A stretch of 64,000 nt of DNA from Clostridiales bacterium (GTDB lineage: Bacteria; Bacillota; Clostridia; Oscillospirales; Butyricicoccaceae). The stretch spans positions 1 to 64,000 of the forward strand of contig SFJM01000004.1 of the NCBI GenBank assembly GCA_004555915.1, read 5' to 3'. Below, one piece after another: positions 8,159 through 14,887 of the stretch. Within the stretch, counting starts at the first letter, position 1. Each line of letters begins with the position of its first letter. The position numbers and the translations under genes were made by a program. Under the pieces are notes generated by a model. That model saw nothing but the letters and a program-made list of their open reading frames with translations. It was not told the DNA's origin and searched no databases.

Positions 8159-8201
8159 CAGGCAAAGCAGCACCGCATCTGTGTCGGTATTGCCTTGCCT
8201 G
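8145..8201 (-). terminator. Probable terminator after the fumarase beta gene
   Basis: A long imperfect stem pairs 8159-8175 with 8185-8201 (CAGGCAA with TTGCCTG, and CCG with CGG, with mismatches between), followed on the minus strand by TATTGCATTTT. Confidence 0.55.
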
Positions 8202-8230
8202 CTTCATCCGTCAGATATATCGTTACACGC

Positions 8231-8788
8231 TCAGTCAGCTGTCCGGAATTCCGCAATACCGGTTGCATACAGGCTTCCGCCCTGTGCATCCATGGACACA
8301 ATTGCCGGGAAATTCTCCACCGTCAGCCGCTTGACAGACTCACATCCAAGCTCGTCATATGCGACAACCTCAAGGGAACGCACGGAATCCGCGATAATGG
8401 CACCTGCGCCGCCGATTGCAACCATATAAACACAGCCATATTTCTGCATCGCATCATGTACCGCCTGATTGCGGACACCCTTGCCAATCATGCAGACCTG
8501 TCCTTTTTCAATCAGTGTCGGAGAAAACGGGTCCATACGGCCGGAGGTTGTCGGGCCGCATGCGCCGATTACCTGTCCCGGCTTGGCCGGTGTCGGGCCT
8601 GCATAATAGACTACCGAATCCTGAATATCAAAAGGCACCTGCTCCCCGGCTTCCAGTGCCGCAAGAATCTTTTTATGTGCGGCATCACGTGCCGTATATA
8701 CGGTTCCGGTCAGGGATACGGTGTCACCTGCCTTGAGCACGTTTACATAATCACGCAGCTGTGATGTTTTCAAATCATAATGTGCCAT
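8231..8788 (-). CDS. Class I fumarate hydratase (tartrate dehydratase) beta subunit
   Basis: The 185-residue protein is a complete C-terminal/beta domain of Fe-S hydro-lyases of the fumarase class I family. The diagnostic GPTTSGRMD motif near residues 79-87, GKGVRN and the VAIGGAGA segment are present. The beta subunit works with an alpha subunit holding the 4Fe-4S cluster to interconvert fumarate and malate. No alpha subunit gene lies on either side, although the two are usually adjacent. The ribosome binding site is weak (GGGG about 9 bases upstream). It has its own promoter and terminator. The alpha subunit may be elsewhere in the genome; the substrate could also be tartrate. Confidence 0.87.
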   Translation of the reverse strand: MAHYDLKTSQLRDYVNVLKAGDTVSLTGTVYTARDAAHKKILAALEAGEQVPFDIQDSVVYYAGPTPAKPGQVIGACGPTTSGRMDPFSPTLIEKGQVCMIGKGVRNQAVHDAMQKYGCVYMVAIGGAGAIIADSVRSLEVVAYDELGCESVKRLTVENFPAIVSMDAQGGSLYATGIAEFRTAD

Positions 8789-8829
8789 CGAAAAAACCCC
8801 ATTTCATCTGAAATTTTTATCTATGATAC

Positions 8830-8858
8830 ATTATAGCAGGGAAATTTGGGAAATACAA
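8830..8858 (-). promoter_or_regulatory. Promoter of the fumarase beta gene
   Basis: On the minus strand TTGTAT (8858-8853), 17 bases, then TATAAT (8835-8830), about 40 bases before the ATG. Confidence 0.75.
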
Positions 8859-9010
8859 CCGGAATCCGTTCGCCCATTATGATTTTCTTTCCGGAGCAGT
8901 CCGGAAGGCCTGTTCCTCTCCTGTCCGGCCTATATAATTGTATACTGGCATATTTTTCAAGATTCGGCATATCCGGGGGATCATTTGTAGTTCAACCGGT
9001 TCAATAACCC

Positions 9011-9039
9011 TTGCAATCGCTATAGACCGGTGTTAAAAT
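9011..9039 (+). promoter_or_regulatory. Promoter of the threonine ammonia-lyase gene
   Basis: TTGCAA (9011-9016), 17 bases, TAAAAT (9034-9039). The TTGACA at 9049-9054 has no -10 at the right distance. Confidence 0.6.
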
Positions 9040-9087
9040 AAAAAACAGTTGACAAAAAATCTAAATCCCATATGGAGGAATGTTTCC

Positions 9088-10299
9088 ATGATCAGTATCA
9101 AGGATATTGACGAGGCTGCACAGCGCCTGCAGCCTGTTGTTCATTATATTCCGCTGTCCTCTTCCACCACCTTTTCCGGTATGACCGGAGCGGAAGTGTA
9201 TCTCAAGTGTGAGAACCAGCAGAAAACCGGCTCCTTCAAGGTGCGCGGTGCGTACAACAAAATTATGAAGCTGTATGAGGCAGGCGGCCTGAAATCCGTT
9301 ATTGCCTCCTCCGCAGGCAACCATGCACAGGGTGTTGCCTTTGCGGCCAATAAAATCGGCATTCCGGCTACCATCTGCATGCCGCGTTCCACTCCGATTG
9401 CCAAGGTATCCGCAACACAGGGCTATGGCGCCAATGTGGTGTTGTCCGGCTCCTGCTATGACGATGCCTATGCCAAGGCAATGGAAATCGTAGAGGAAAC
9501 CGGCGCTACCTTTATCCATCCCTTTGACGACGAGGATGTCATGGCAGGACAGGGTACCATCGGTCTGGAAATCCTGCGTGACCTTCCGGCTGTGGATGTT
9601 ATTCTGGTTCCGGCTGGCGGCGGCGGACTGCTGTCCGGTGTGGCTGCCTGTGTCAAGCAGATCAACCCCCGCATTCAGGTCATCGGTGTACAGGCAGAGG
9701 GTGCTCCGGCCATTGCCCAGTCCTTCCGTCAGGATGGCGTCCATGCAACCGAATCCGTACATACCATCGCCGATGGTATCGCCGTCAAGTGCCCCGGCTC
9801 TAAGACCATGGAACACATCAACGCCTTTGTTGATGATATGATGACGGTTTCTGATGACGATATCGCAGCTACCATCCTGCTGCTGCTGGAACGTACCAAG
9901 CAGGTCGTAGAACCGGCCGGTGCATCCTCTCTGGCTGCCCTGCTGTCCGGCAAGCGTGATTTCTCCGGCAAGAAGGTGGTTTGCCTGCTGTCCGGCGGTA
10001 ATATTGATGTAAGCTTCATCCATCGTGTCGTGGAAAAGGGTCTGGTTACCCGCTGCCGCCACATCAAATTCTCCATCATTATGCCGGATGTGCCGGGTTC
10101 CCTGGAGCGGCTGGCCGGCATCATTGCCTCCCAGAACGCCAATATCATCATGTTCCAGCATGACCGTGTCAATGCCAATCTGGACATTGACGAAGCCATT
10201 GTCCATGTGGTCTGCGAGGTCGGCGGCAAGGAGCATGGACAAACCCTTCTGGACGCCATCGAGAGCAACGGCTACAAGTGCCTGCTCGGCGAAGGCTGA
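9088..10299 (+). CDS. ilvA: Threonine ammonia-lyase (threonine dehydratase) with ACT domain
   Basis: This 403-residue PLP enzyme converts threonine to 2-oxobutanoate and ammonia. The PLP lysine is Lys51 in SFKVRGAYNK, and the phosphate-binding loop is VPAGGGGL near 175. A single C-terminal ACT-like domain (about 325-400) suggests allosteric control, as in short catabolic or clostridial enzymes. The ATG at 9088 is chosen because GGAGGA lies 8 bases upstream; an upstream in-frame ATG at 9049 has none. The gene stands alone, with its own promoter and terminator. Whether it feeds isoleucine synthesis or threonine fermentation cannot be told; no other ilv genes are near. Confidence 0.93.
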   Translation: MISIKDIDEAAQRLQPVVHYIPLSSSTTFSGMTGAEVYLKCENQQKTGSFKVRGAYNKIMKLYEAGGLKSVIASSAGNHAQGVAFAANKIGIPATICMPRSTPIAKVSATQGYGANVVLSGSCYDDAYAKAMEIVEETGATFIHPFDDEDVMAGQGTIGLEILRDLPAVDVILVPAGGGGLLSGVAACVKQINPRIQVIGVQAEGAPAIAQSFRQDGVHATESVHTIADGIAVKCPGSKTMEHINAFVDDMMTVSDDDIAATILLLLERTKQVVEPAGASSLAALLSGKRDFSGKKVVCLLSGGNIDVSFIHRVVEKGLVTRCRHIKFSIIMPDVPGSLERLAGIIASQNANIIMFQHDRVNANLDIDEAIVHVVCEVGGKEHGQTLLDAIESNGYKCLLGEG

Positions 10300-10322
10300 T
10301 CCCGTTTTATCCTCACAACATC

Positions 10323-10353
10323 AAAGCCCGTGTTTCTGTGAAACACGGGCTTT
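10323..10353. terminator. Bidirectional terminator between ilvA and the lipoprotein gene
   Basis: AAAGCCCGTGTTT (10323-10335) pairs with AAACACGGGCTTT (10341-10353), followed by TT on the plus strand and TTTGATG on the minus strand. It serves the convergent genes on both sides. Confidence 0.9.
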
Positions 10354-10357
10354 TTCC

Positions 10358-10771
10358 TTATCTGTTTGCGTTATTGTTTGCCGTATTGTTGTTTGTATTT
10401 CCTGTGGTATGATTGGTTCCCGTATTGTTGTCAACATTTCCGGTCACGGCGTCGCCCACATTTTCGGCACCATCCTCCACGGCACGGCCCAGATCATCTG
10501 CCGCACTTTCCACATCTCCGGTCACGGTACCATTTGTATTGTTTCCTGTGGCATTGTCATCATAGCCGGTACCATCGTTGCCAATGATGCCGTCACCATT
10601 CCCGTCCACGAAGCCGGAGCCGGTATCCGTTGTCGTCGTAGTATCGGTGGTACCATTCGAAGTCGTGGTATCGGTGGTTGTGGATCCCGTTGTATTGGCT
10701 GTGCCGCAGCCTGCCAGCATTGCTGTCATCAGGCACAGAACCAGAGCCAATGCTCCCATTCGTTTTTTCAT
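10358..10771 (-). CDS. Thr/Asn/Asp-rich lipoprotein of unknown function
   Basis: This 137-residue protein has a lipoprotein signal (MKKRMGALALVL, lipobox LAGC with Cys22). The mature part is low complexity: Thr-rich runs (TTTDTTTS, TTDTTTTTDT), then VDGNGDGIIGNDG and an Asn-rich end. The DGNGDGII segment resembles a calcium-binding EF-hand loop except that the last ligand position is Gly. The ATG at 10771 has GGAGG upstream and is preferred over an ATG five codons earlier. It follows the Hpre_diP_synt_I gene by about 75 bases on the same strand and might belong to the same transcript. No function is assigned. Confidence 0.75.
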   Translation of the reverse strand: MKKRMGALALVLCLMTAMLAGCGTANTTGSTTTDTTTSNGTTDTTTTTDTGSGFVDGNGDGIIGNDGTGYDDNATGNNTNGTVTGDVESAADDLGRAVEDGAENVGDAVTGNVDNNTGTNHTTGNTNNNTANNNANR

Positions 10772-10845
10772 GCGTATTACCTCCAAAGGCTAAATTTTGC
10801 TGTTAGTTTTCCGGTATACGCAGAATTTTATACATCGCAGAACAT

Positions 10846-11376
10846 TTACATGGAATCATCCTGGCGGAACAGCCGCAGGTGCTGCATATGCCCCTGCAAA
10901 ACCTCCAGAATCGCACCGGTGACAAATCCCATGGGAATGGATGACACCAGCAGCAGCGGCAGGTAGGCAATCACATCAACTGTCTGCATCACCAGCATCG
11001 CCGCCAGAATCTGTCCGAAATTGTGCATGGCTGCCGATGCGGCGCTGATGCCATAAAAAGAAAACCACTTGTCATACCGGTGCAGCAGCAGCCAGGTGGT
11101 GGTCAGCGCCAGTAACCCGCCCAGCAGGCTGAACAGGAACTGTGTCACACTCCCGGCAAACAGAGATGCCAGCACCACACGACAGAATAAAATGGAATAC
11201 GCTTCTTTGGGTGACAGAAACAGCAGGGCAAACATGGTAACCACATTGGCAAGGCCCAGCTTGATGCCCGGAATCGGAATGAGCAGCTCCAGCGGAATCA
11301 TGCGCTCCATCAGGGACAGCGCCAGTGCAAGCGCACTGAGCATGCCGCACAGGGCAATCCGTTTTGTTTGACTCAT
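10846..11376 (-). CDS. Hpre_diP_synt_I / Gx-transporter family membrane protein
   Basis: The 176-residue hydrophobic protein has about five membrane segments and the family motifs GMLSALALALSLMER, IPGIKLGLANVV and AMHNFGQ. The family is named after heptaprenyl diphosphate synthase component I but looks like an ECF-type substrate-binding membrane subunit. The ATG at 11376 has GGGAGGA upstream and is preferred to one six codons earlier. It lies 14 bases after a NusG-domain-II gene, with apbE upstream. This trio recurs in Firmicutes next to flavin- and quinone-linked electron transfer functions, but the actual substrate is unknown. Confidence 0.78.
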   Translation of the reverse strand: MSQTKRIALCGMLSALALALSLMERMIPLELLIPIPGIKLGLANVVTMFALLFLSPKEAYSILFCRVVLASLFAGSVTQFLFSLLGGLLALTTTWLLLHRYDKWFSFYGISAASAAMHNFGQILAAMLVMQTVDVIAYLPLLLVSSIPMGFVTGAILEVLQGHMQHLRLFRQDDSM

Positions 11377-11390
11377 GTTGTTTCCTCCCG

Positions 11391-11789
11391 TCACTGGGCA
11401 ATCACGTCAACCGCATCTGCATCCGTCGTGCTGCCGGTAATTTTCAGCATCACCCGATTGGGCAGGCACACTGCCGTCTGTCCCACCCGGGAAATCCATC
11501 CGGTCTGCTCACAGGTATGGTCCGCGCATTGCGACTCTATGAACCGCATCTGCGTTGCGTCCACCTCAATGGTAACCTCTGTAGCCTTTCCTTCCAGCCG
11601 GATGGTCTTTTGCACCGAACCGTCCAGGCGGAACTGCCGGTACAGCTCACCATCCACCCAGATTTCCCCATAGGTCTGGTCGGTCTGCAGCATAGCCAGA
11701 TGAATCCAGATGCCGCAGGCTGCCACAACAATGGCCAGAAAAATCAAAAAATCTCCCCATCGCAACCGAAGCTTCGTGTTATTCCGCAT
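11391..11789 (-). CDS. NusG domain II-containing membrane-anchored protein
   Basis: The 132-residue protein has one N-terminal membrane segment (about 10-30) and an extracellular NusG domain II fold, not a transcription factor. It shows IWVDGEL and a CADHTCEQTG segment followed by VCLPNRV, typical of the family. The ATG at 11789 overlaps the end of apbE by 11 bases and has GGAG 8 bases upstream inside apbE, so the two are translationally coupled. Domain II proteins of this kind commonly neighbour apbE and Gx-transporter genes. Role unknown; the two cysteines may form a disulfide outside the membrane. Confidence 0.78.
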   Translation of the reverse strand: MRNNTKLRLRWGDFLIFLAIVVAACGIWIHLAMLQTDQTYGEIWVDGELYRQFRLDGSVQKTIRLEGKATEVTIEVDATQMRFIESQCADHTCEQTGWISRVGQTAVCLPNRVMLKITGSTTDADAVDVIAQ

Positions 11790-12792
11790 AGGTATACTCC
11801 GTGCTCTGCAGCTCAAAGGAGGGCTTCAATCCATCCGTCACATGGACGGTATGATCCTTGCACACAAAAACCGCTTCGATCTGGTGCTGCTTACAGAATG
11901 CCATCGCTTCCTCCAGTCCCATGACAAACAATGCCGTGGTATACGCATCCGCGCTGGTGGAATCGGATGAGACCACCGTCACACTGCGCAGGTCAGTCTC
12001 TGCGGAATAACCGGTTTCCGGGTCGAAAATATGGCAGTACCGCTTGCCGTCCGCCTCCAGATAGCGTTCATAATCACCGCTGGTCACCACGGCGGTATCC
12101 GAAACCGACAGTGAAGCAAAATAATCGCCGGGATTCTCCGGATCGGTAATGCCGACCTTCCACGGAATGCCATCCTCTTTTTCCCCCAGCACATAGACAT
12201 TGCCGCCCAAGGACACAACCGCCTGTTCCACTCCATTCTCCTTCAGGATTTCGATGACATGGTCAGCCGCATAGCCCTTGCCGATGCCGCCCAGGTCAAT
12301 CTCTGCCCCTGCCGGGATGGAGGCTGTGGTTCCATCCAGTGAAACCTTTGTATAATCCACCAGCGGAAGGACGTTGTCGATTTCCTCCTGTGCAGGCACT
12401 GCTGCCTGTTCCGTACCGATGCCCCACAAATCCGACAGTGGTGCAATGGTAGGGTCAAACCGTCCCTCTGTCTGTGCAGCCAGCTCAAGCGCCTCCTGCA
12501 AAATGTCCGCGGTCTGCTGCGAAAGCTCCGTAGGCTCTCCTTCCGCGTGGTTGAGGGCGAAAATATCACTGGATTCCCTGGTGCGGGAAATATCCGCTTC
12601 CAGCATATTGATATAGGATACGCTTTCTGTCACGGCATCCCGCGCACGGTCACCATATGCCGTGATCCGCATTGCCGTATCCATCGCATAAAAATCCTGG
12701 GTGTAGTCCTGTTTCTTCTGCTTGCCGCAGCCGGCCAGCAGCAAGCCCAGCAACACCGCCAGCAGTATGCCGATTTGTCGTTTTTTCATCAT
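11779..12792 (-). CDS. apbE: FAD:protein FMN transferase lipoprotein
   Basis: The 337-residue ApbE protein has a lipoprotein signal with LLAGC (Cys22). It transfers FMN from FAD to a Thr of target flavoproteins outside the membrane. Motifs seen are EIDLGGIGKGYAAD, HIFDPETGY and the Mg-binding TSADAYTTALFVMG. Two ATGs in tandem are possible starts; GGAGG is 4 bases from the first (12792) and 7 from the second (12789), so the second may be the one used. It is first in the apbE / NusG-II / Hpre_diP_synt_I operon. No target with an obvious FMN-binding domain (RnfG, FMN_bind) is in the window. Confidence 0.93.
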   Translation of the reverse strand: MMKKRQIGILLAVLLGLLLAGCGKQKKQDYTQDFYAMDTAMRITAYGDRARDAVTESVSYINMLEADISRTRESSDIFALNHAEGEPTELSQQTADILQEALELAAQTEGRFDPTIAPLSDLWGIGTEQAAVPAQEEIDNVLPLVDYTKVSLDGTTASIPAGAEIDLGGIGKGYAADHVIEILKENGVEQAVVSLGGNVYVLGEKEDGIPWKVGITDPENPGDYFASLSVSDTAVVTSGDYERYLEADGKRYCHIFDPETGYSAETDLRSVTVVSSDSTSADAYTTALFVMGLEEAMAFCKQHQIEAVFVCKDHTVHVTDGLKPSFELQSTEYTYAE

Positions 12793-12890
12793 TCTTCCTC
12801 CAGATCAGGATACATGAACCTATTATAATACGTTGCCGCGGCAAATACAATGCAAAAAACAGCATCCCACCCTCAACCGGCCCAAACAGG

Positions 12891-12926
12891 GGAAAACCTG
12901 CACCGCCGAAGCAATGCAGGTTTTCC
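12891..12926 (-). terminator. Terminator-like hairpin after amt
   Basis: GGAAAACCTGCA (12891-12902) pairs perfectly with TGCAGGTTTTCC (12915-12926). On the minus strand the four T lie inside the stem and no clean T run follows, so its strength is uncertain. Confidence 0.5.
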
Positions 12927-12966
12927 GCAGAACATGTATTAGGGATTGATAGAAGGATGCGTAATT

Positions 12967-14673
12967 TTACTTTTCATACTGCAGTGCATCGTAGCCCTCT
13001 GCACCGGTACGAATCTTGATAACATTCTGTACGTCATAGACAAAGATCTTGCCATCACCGATATGGCCGGTATACAGAACCTTGCGGCAGGTATCCACAA
13101 CGGTCTCAACCGGTACACGGCTGATAACCATTTCCACCTTGGTCTTCGGATGCAGGGTTGCATTCATCTGAACGCCACGATAATATTCCGTTGCGCCCTT
13201 TTCTACGCCGCAGCCCAGTACGTTGGTAACCGTCAGACCAGCTACACCGATTTCCTCCAGAGCCGAACGCAGCACCTCCAGACGGGACTGTCTGCAAATG
13301 ACAACCACCTTGGTCAGCTTGTGGCCGTCTGTCGTCGTGGACGGAACCGCTGTTGCCGGAACAGCTTCCTCCACCGGAACCGTCACAGCAGTTGCCTCTT
13401 CCTCATTCTTGTAGAAACCGTTGACAGTCGGGATCGGCATAAAGTCAGCATAGGCAGAGGACAGACCGTGCTCCATCACGTCCAGACCACGAACTTCTTC
13501 TTCTTCGCTTACACGAAGGCCGATGGTGTGCTTGATCACCCAGAATACGATGGTCATGGTAACGGCAACCCATGCAACAACTGCAACAACACCGAGAACC
13601 TGAACCAGGAAGAAATGTGTGCCGCCGCCGTAGAACAGGCCGTCTTCCTTTGCGAACAGGCCGGTCAGGATGGTGCCCAGTGCGCCATTCACGCCATGTA
13701 CGCCGAAAGCGCCAACCGGGTCATCAATCTTCAGAACCTTTTCAACAAATTCAATACCGAAAACGACAGCAAAGCCTGCACAGATACCAATGATTGCAGC
13801 GCCAAACGGAGTAACCAGGTCACAGCCTGCTGTGATTGCTACCAGACCTGCCAGAGAGCCGTTCAGCGTCATGGAGACATCCGGCTTGCCATAGCGAACC
13901 CAGGTAACACACATAACGGTAACGGTTGCTACAGCAGCAGCCAGGTTGGTGGTAACATAAACAGAAGATGCAGTCTCATATGCGCCGTCAGTCATGGCAA
14001 CGGTGGAAGCGCCGTTGAAACCGAACCAGCAGAACCACAGGATGAATACACCCAAAGCGCCCAGTGTCAGGGAATGACCCGGAATAGCTCTTGCCTTGCC
14101 GTTCTTATCAAACTTGCCGATACGCGGGCCAAGGAATGCAGCACCAATCAGTGCAGCAACGCCACCGACCATGTGTACTGCCGTGGAGCCGGCAAAATCG
14201 TGGAAGCCCATCTGCGCCAGCCAGCCGCCGCCCCAGACCCAATGACCGGAAATCGGGTAAACAATCGCACTGATAATAACCGAATAAATACAATAGGAGG
14301 AGAACTTGGTTCTCTCAGCCATGGAACCGGAAACAATGGTTGCAGCGGTTGCACAGAACACGGTCTGGAAAATCAGCGTGGTATAACCGCCATCGCCGCC
14401 GTTGGTCATAAAGTCCAGACCGCCGATCAGTGCACCGGAACCGCCGAACATCAGTCCAAAGCCAAACAGCCAGTAAATCGGCGTGCCCAGCGAGAAGTCC
14501 ATCAGGTTCTTCATGATAATATTGCCGGCATTCTTGGAACGGGTAAAGCCGGTCTCAACCATACAGAAGCCTGCCTGCATGAAGAATACCAGAGCGGCAC
14601 CCAGCAGAGTCCAGGATGTGTCTATGGCGGCTGCATGATCCGCCAATGTTGTCATAATACTTGTCGTATCCAT
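12967..14673 (-). CDS. amt: Ammonium transporter fused to a P-II signalling domain
   Basis: The 568-residue protein has an Amt channel (about residues 1-410, eleven membrane segments; DTSWTLLGAALVFFMQ, HMVGG) joined to a complete P-II (GlnK) domain from about residue 451. The P-II part keeps the ATP-binding TGHIGDGKIF and IRTG motifs and the T-loop TEYYRG. Aligned on TEYYRG/TELYRG, the tyrosine uridylylated in E. coli (Tyr51) is Met503 here, while Tyr46 is retained as Tyr498. The domain would therefore sense ATP/ADP/2-oxoglutarate and gate its own channel without uridylylation. It lies downstream of type III glutamine synthetase on the same strand, separated by a terminator. Confidence 0.95.
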   Translation of the reverse strand: MDTTSIMTTLADHAAAIDTSWTLLGAALVFFMQAGFCMVETGFTRSKNAGNIIMKNLMDFSLGTPIYWLFGFGLMFGGSGALIGGLDFMTNGGDGGYTTLIFQTVFCATAATIVSGSMAERTKFSSYCIYSVIISAIVYPISGHWVWGGGWLAQMGFHDFAGSTAVHMVGGVAALIGAAFLGPRIGKFDKNGKARAIPGHSLTLGALGVFILWFCWFGFNGASTVAMTDGAYETASSVYVTTNLAAAVATVTVMCVTWVRYGKPDVSMTLNGSLAGLVAITAGCDLVTPFGAAIIGICAGFAVVFGIEFVEKVLKIDDPVGAFGVHGVNGALGTILTGLFAKEDGLFYGGGTHFFLVQVLGVVAVVAWVAVTMTIVFWVIKHTIGLRVSEEEEVRGLDVMEHGLSSAYADFMPIPTVNGFYKNEEEATAVTVPVEEAVPATAVPSTTTDGHKLTKVVVICRQSRLEVLRSALEEIGVAGLTVTNVLGCGVEKGATEYYRGVQMNATLHPKTKVEMVISRVPVETVVDTCRKVLYTGHIGDGKIFVYDVQNVIKIRTGAEGYDALQYEK

Positions 14674-14790
14674 GATCCATTACCTCATCTTATTATTGTA
14701 AAAATTTGCGATACACAGTACCTTCGCGCTATGTATCCTGTATGCCGCAGGGAACCATGGTATTTGCCATGAGGCTGTTCCATGCCTTCC
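14674..14790 (-). other. amt upstream region
   Basis: Between the glutamine synthetase terminator and amt. A TACAAT lies at 14700-14695 on the minus strand but has no convincing -35. A hairpin pairs GGAAC with GTTCC around ATGG/CCAT (about 14751-14781). No AANGGC hexaloop like those of the neighbouring leaders was found here. Confidence 0.4.
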
Positions 14791-14793
14791 TGC

Positions 14794-14847
14794 AAAAAAT
14801 AAAGACGTGCTGCCGTCCCCCATTCCGGGTTTGGGCAACACGTCTTT
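14794..14847 (-). terminator. Terminator of type III glutamine synthetase gene
   Basis: AAAGACGTG (14801-14809) pairs with CACGTCTTT (14839-14847), extended by CTGCC with GGGCA inside. On the minus strand ATTTTTTG follows. Confidence 0.85.
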
Positions 14848-14887
14848 GTGTCAGAATATCAATATGCTGTTGTGTGCATGATTATGC

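Noticed and set aside
9049..9054. TTGACA as the ilvA -35, and the ATG at 9049 as its start
   Set aside because: No -10 follows at the right distance, and the ATG at 9049 lacks a ribosome binding site while the one at 9088 has GGAGGA.
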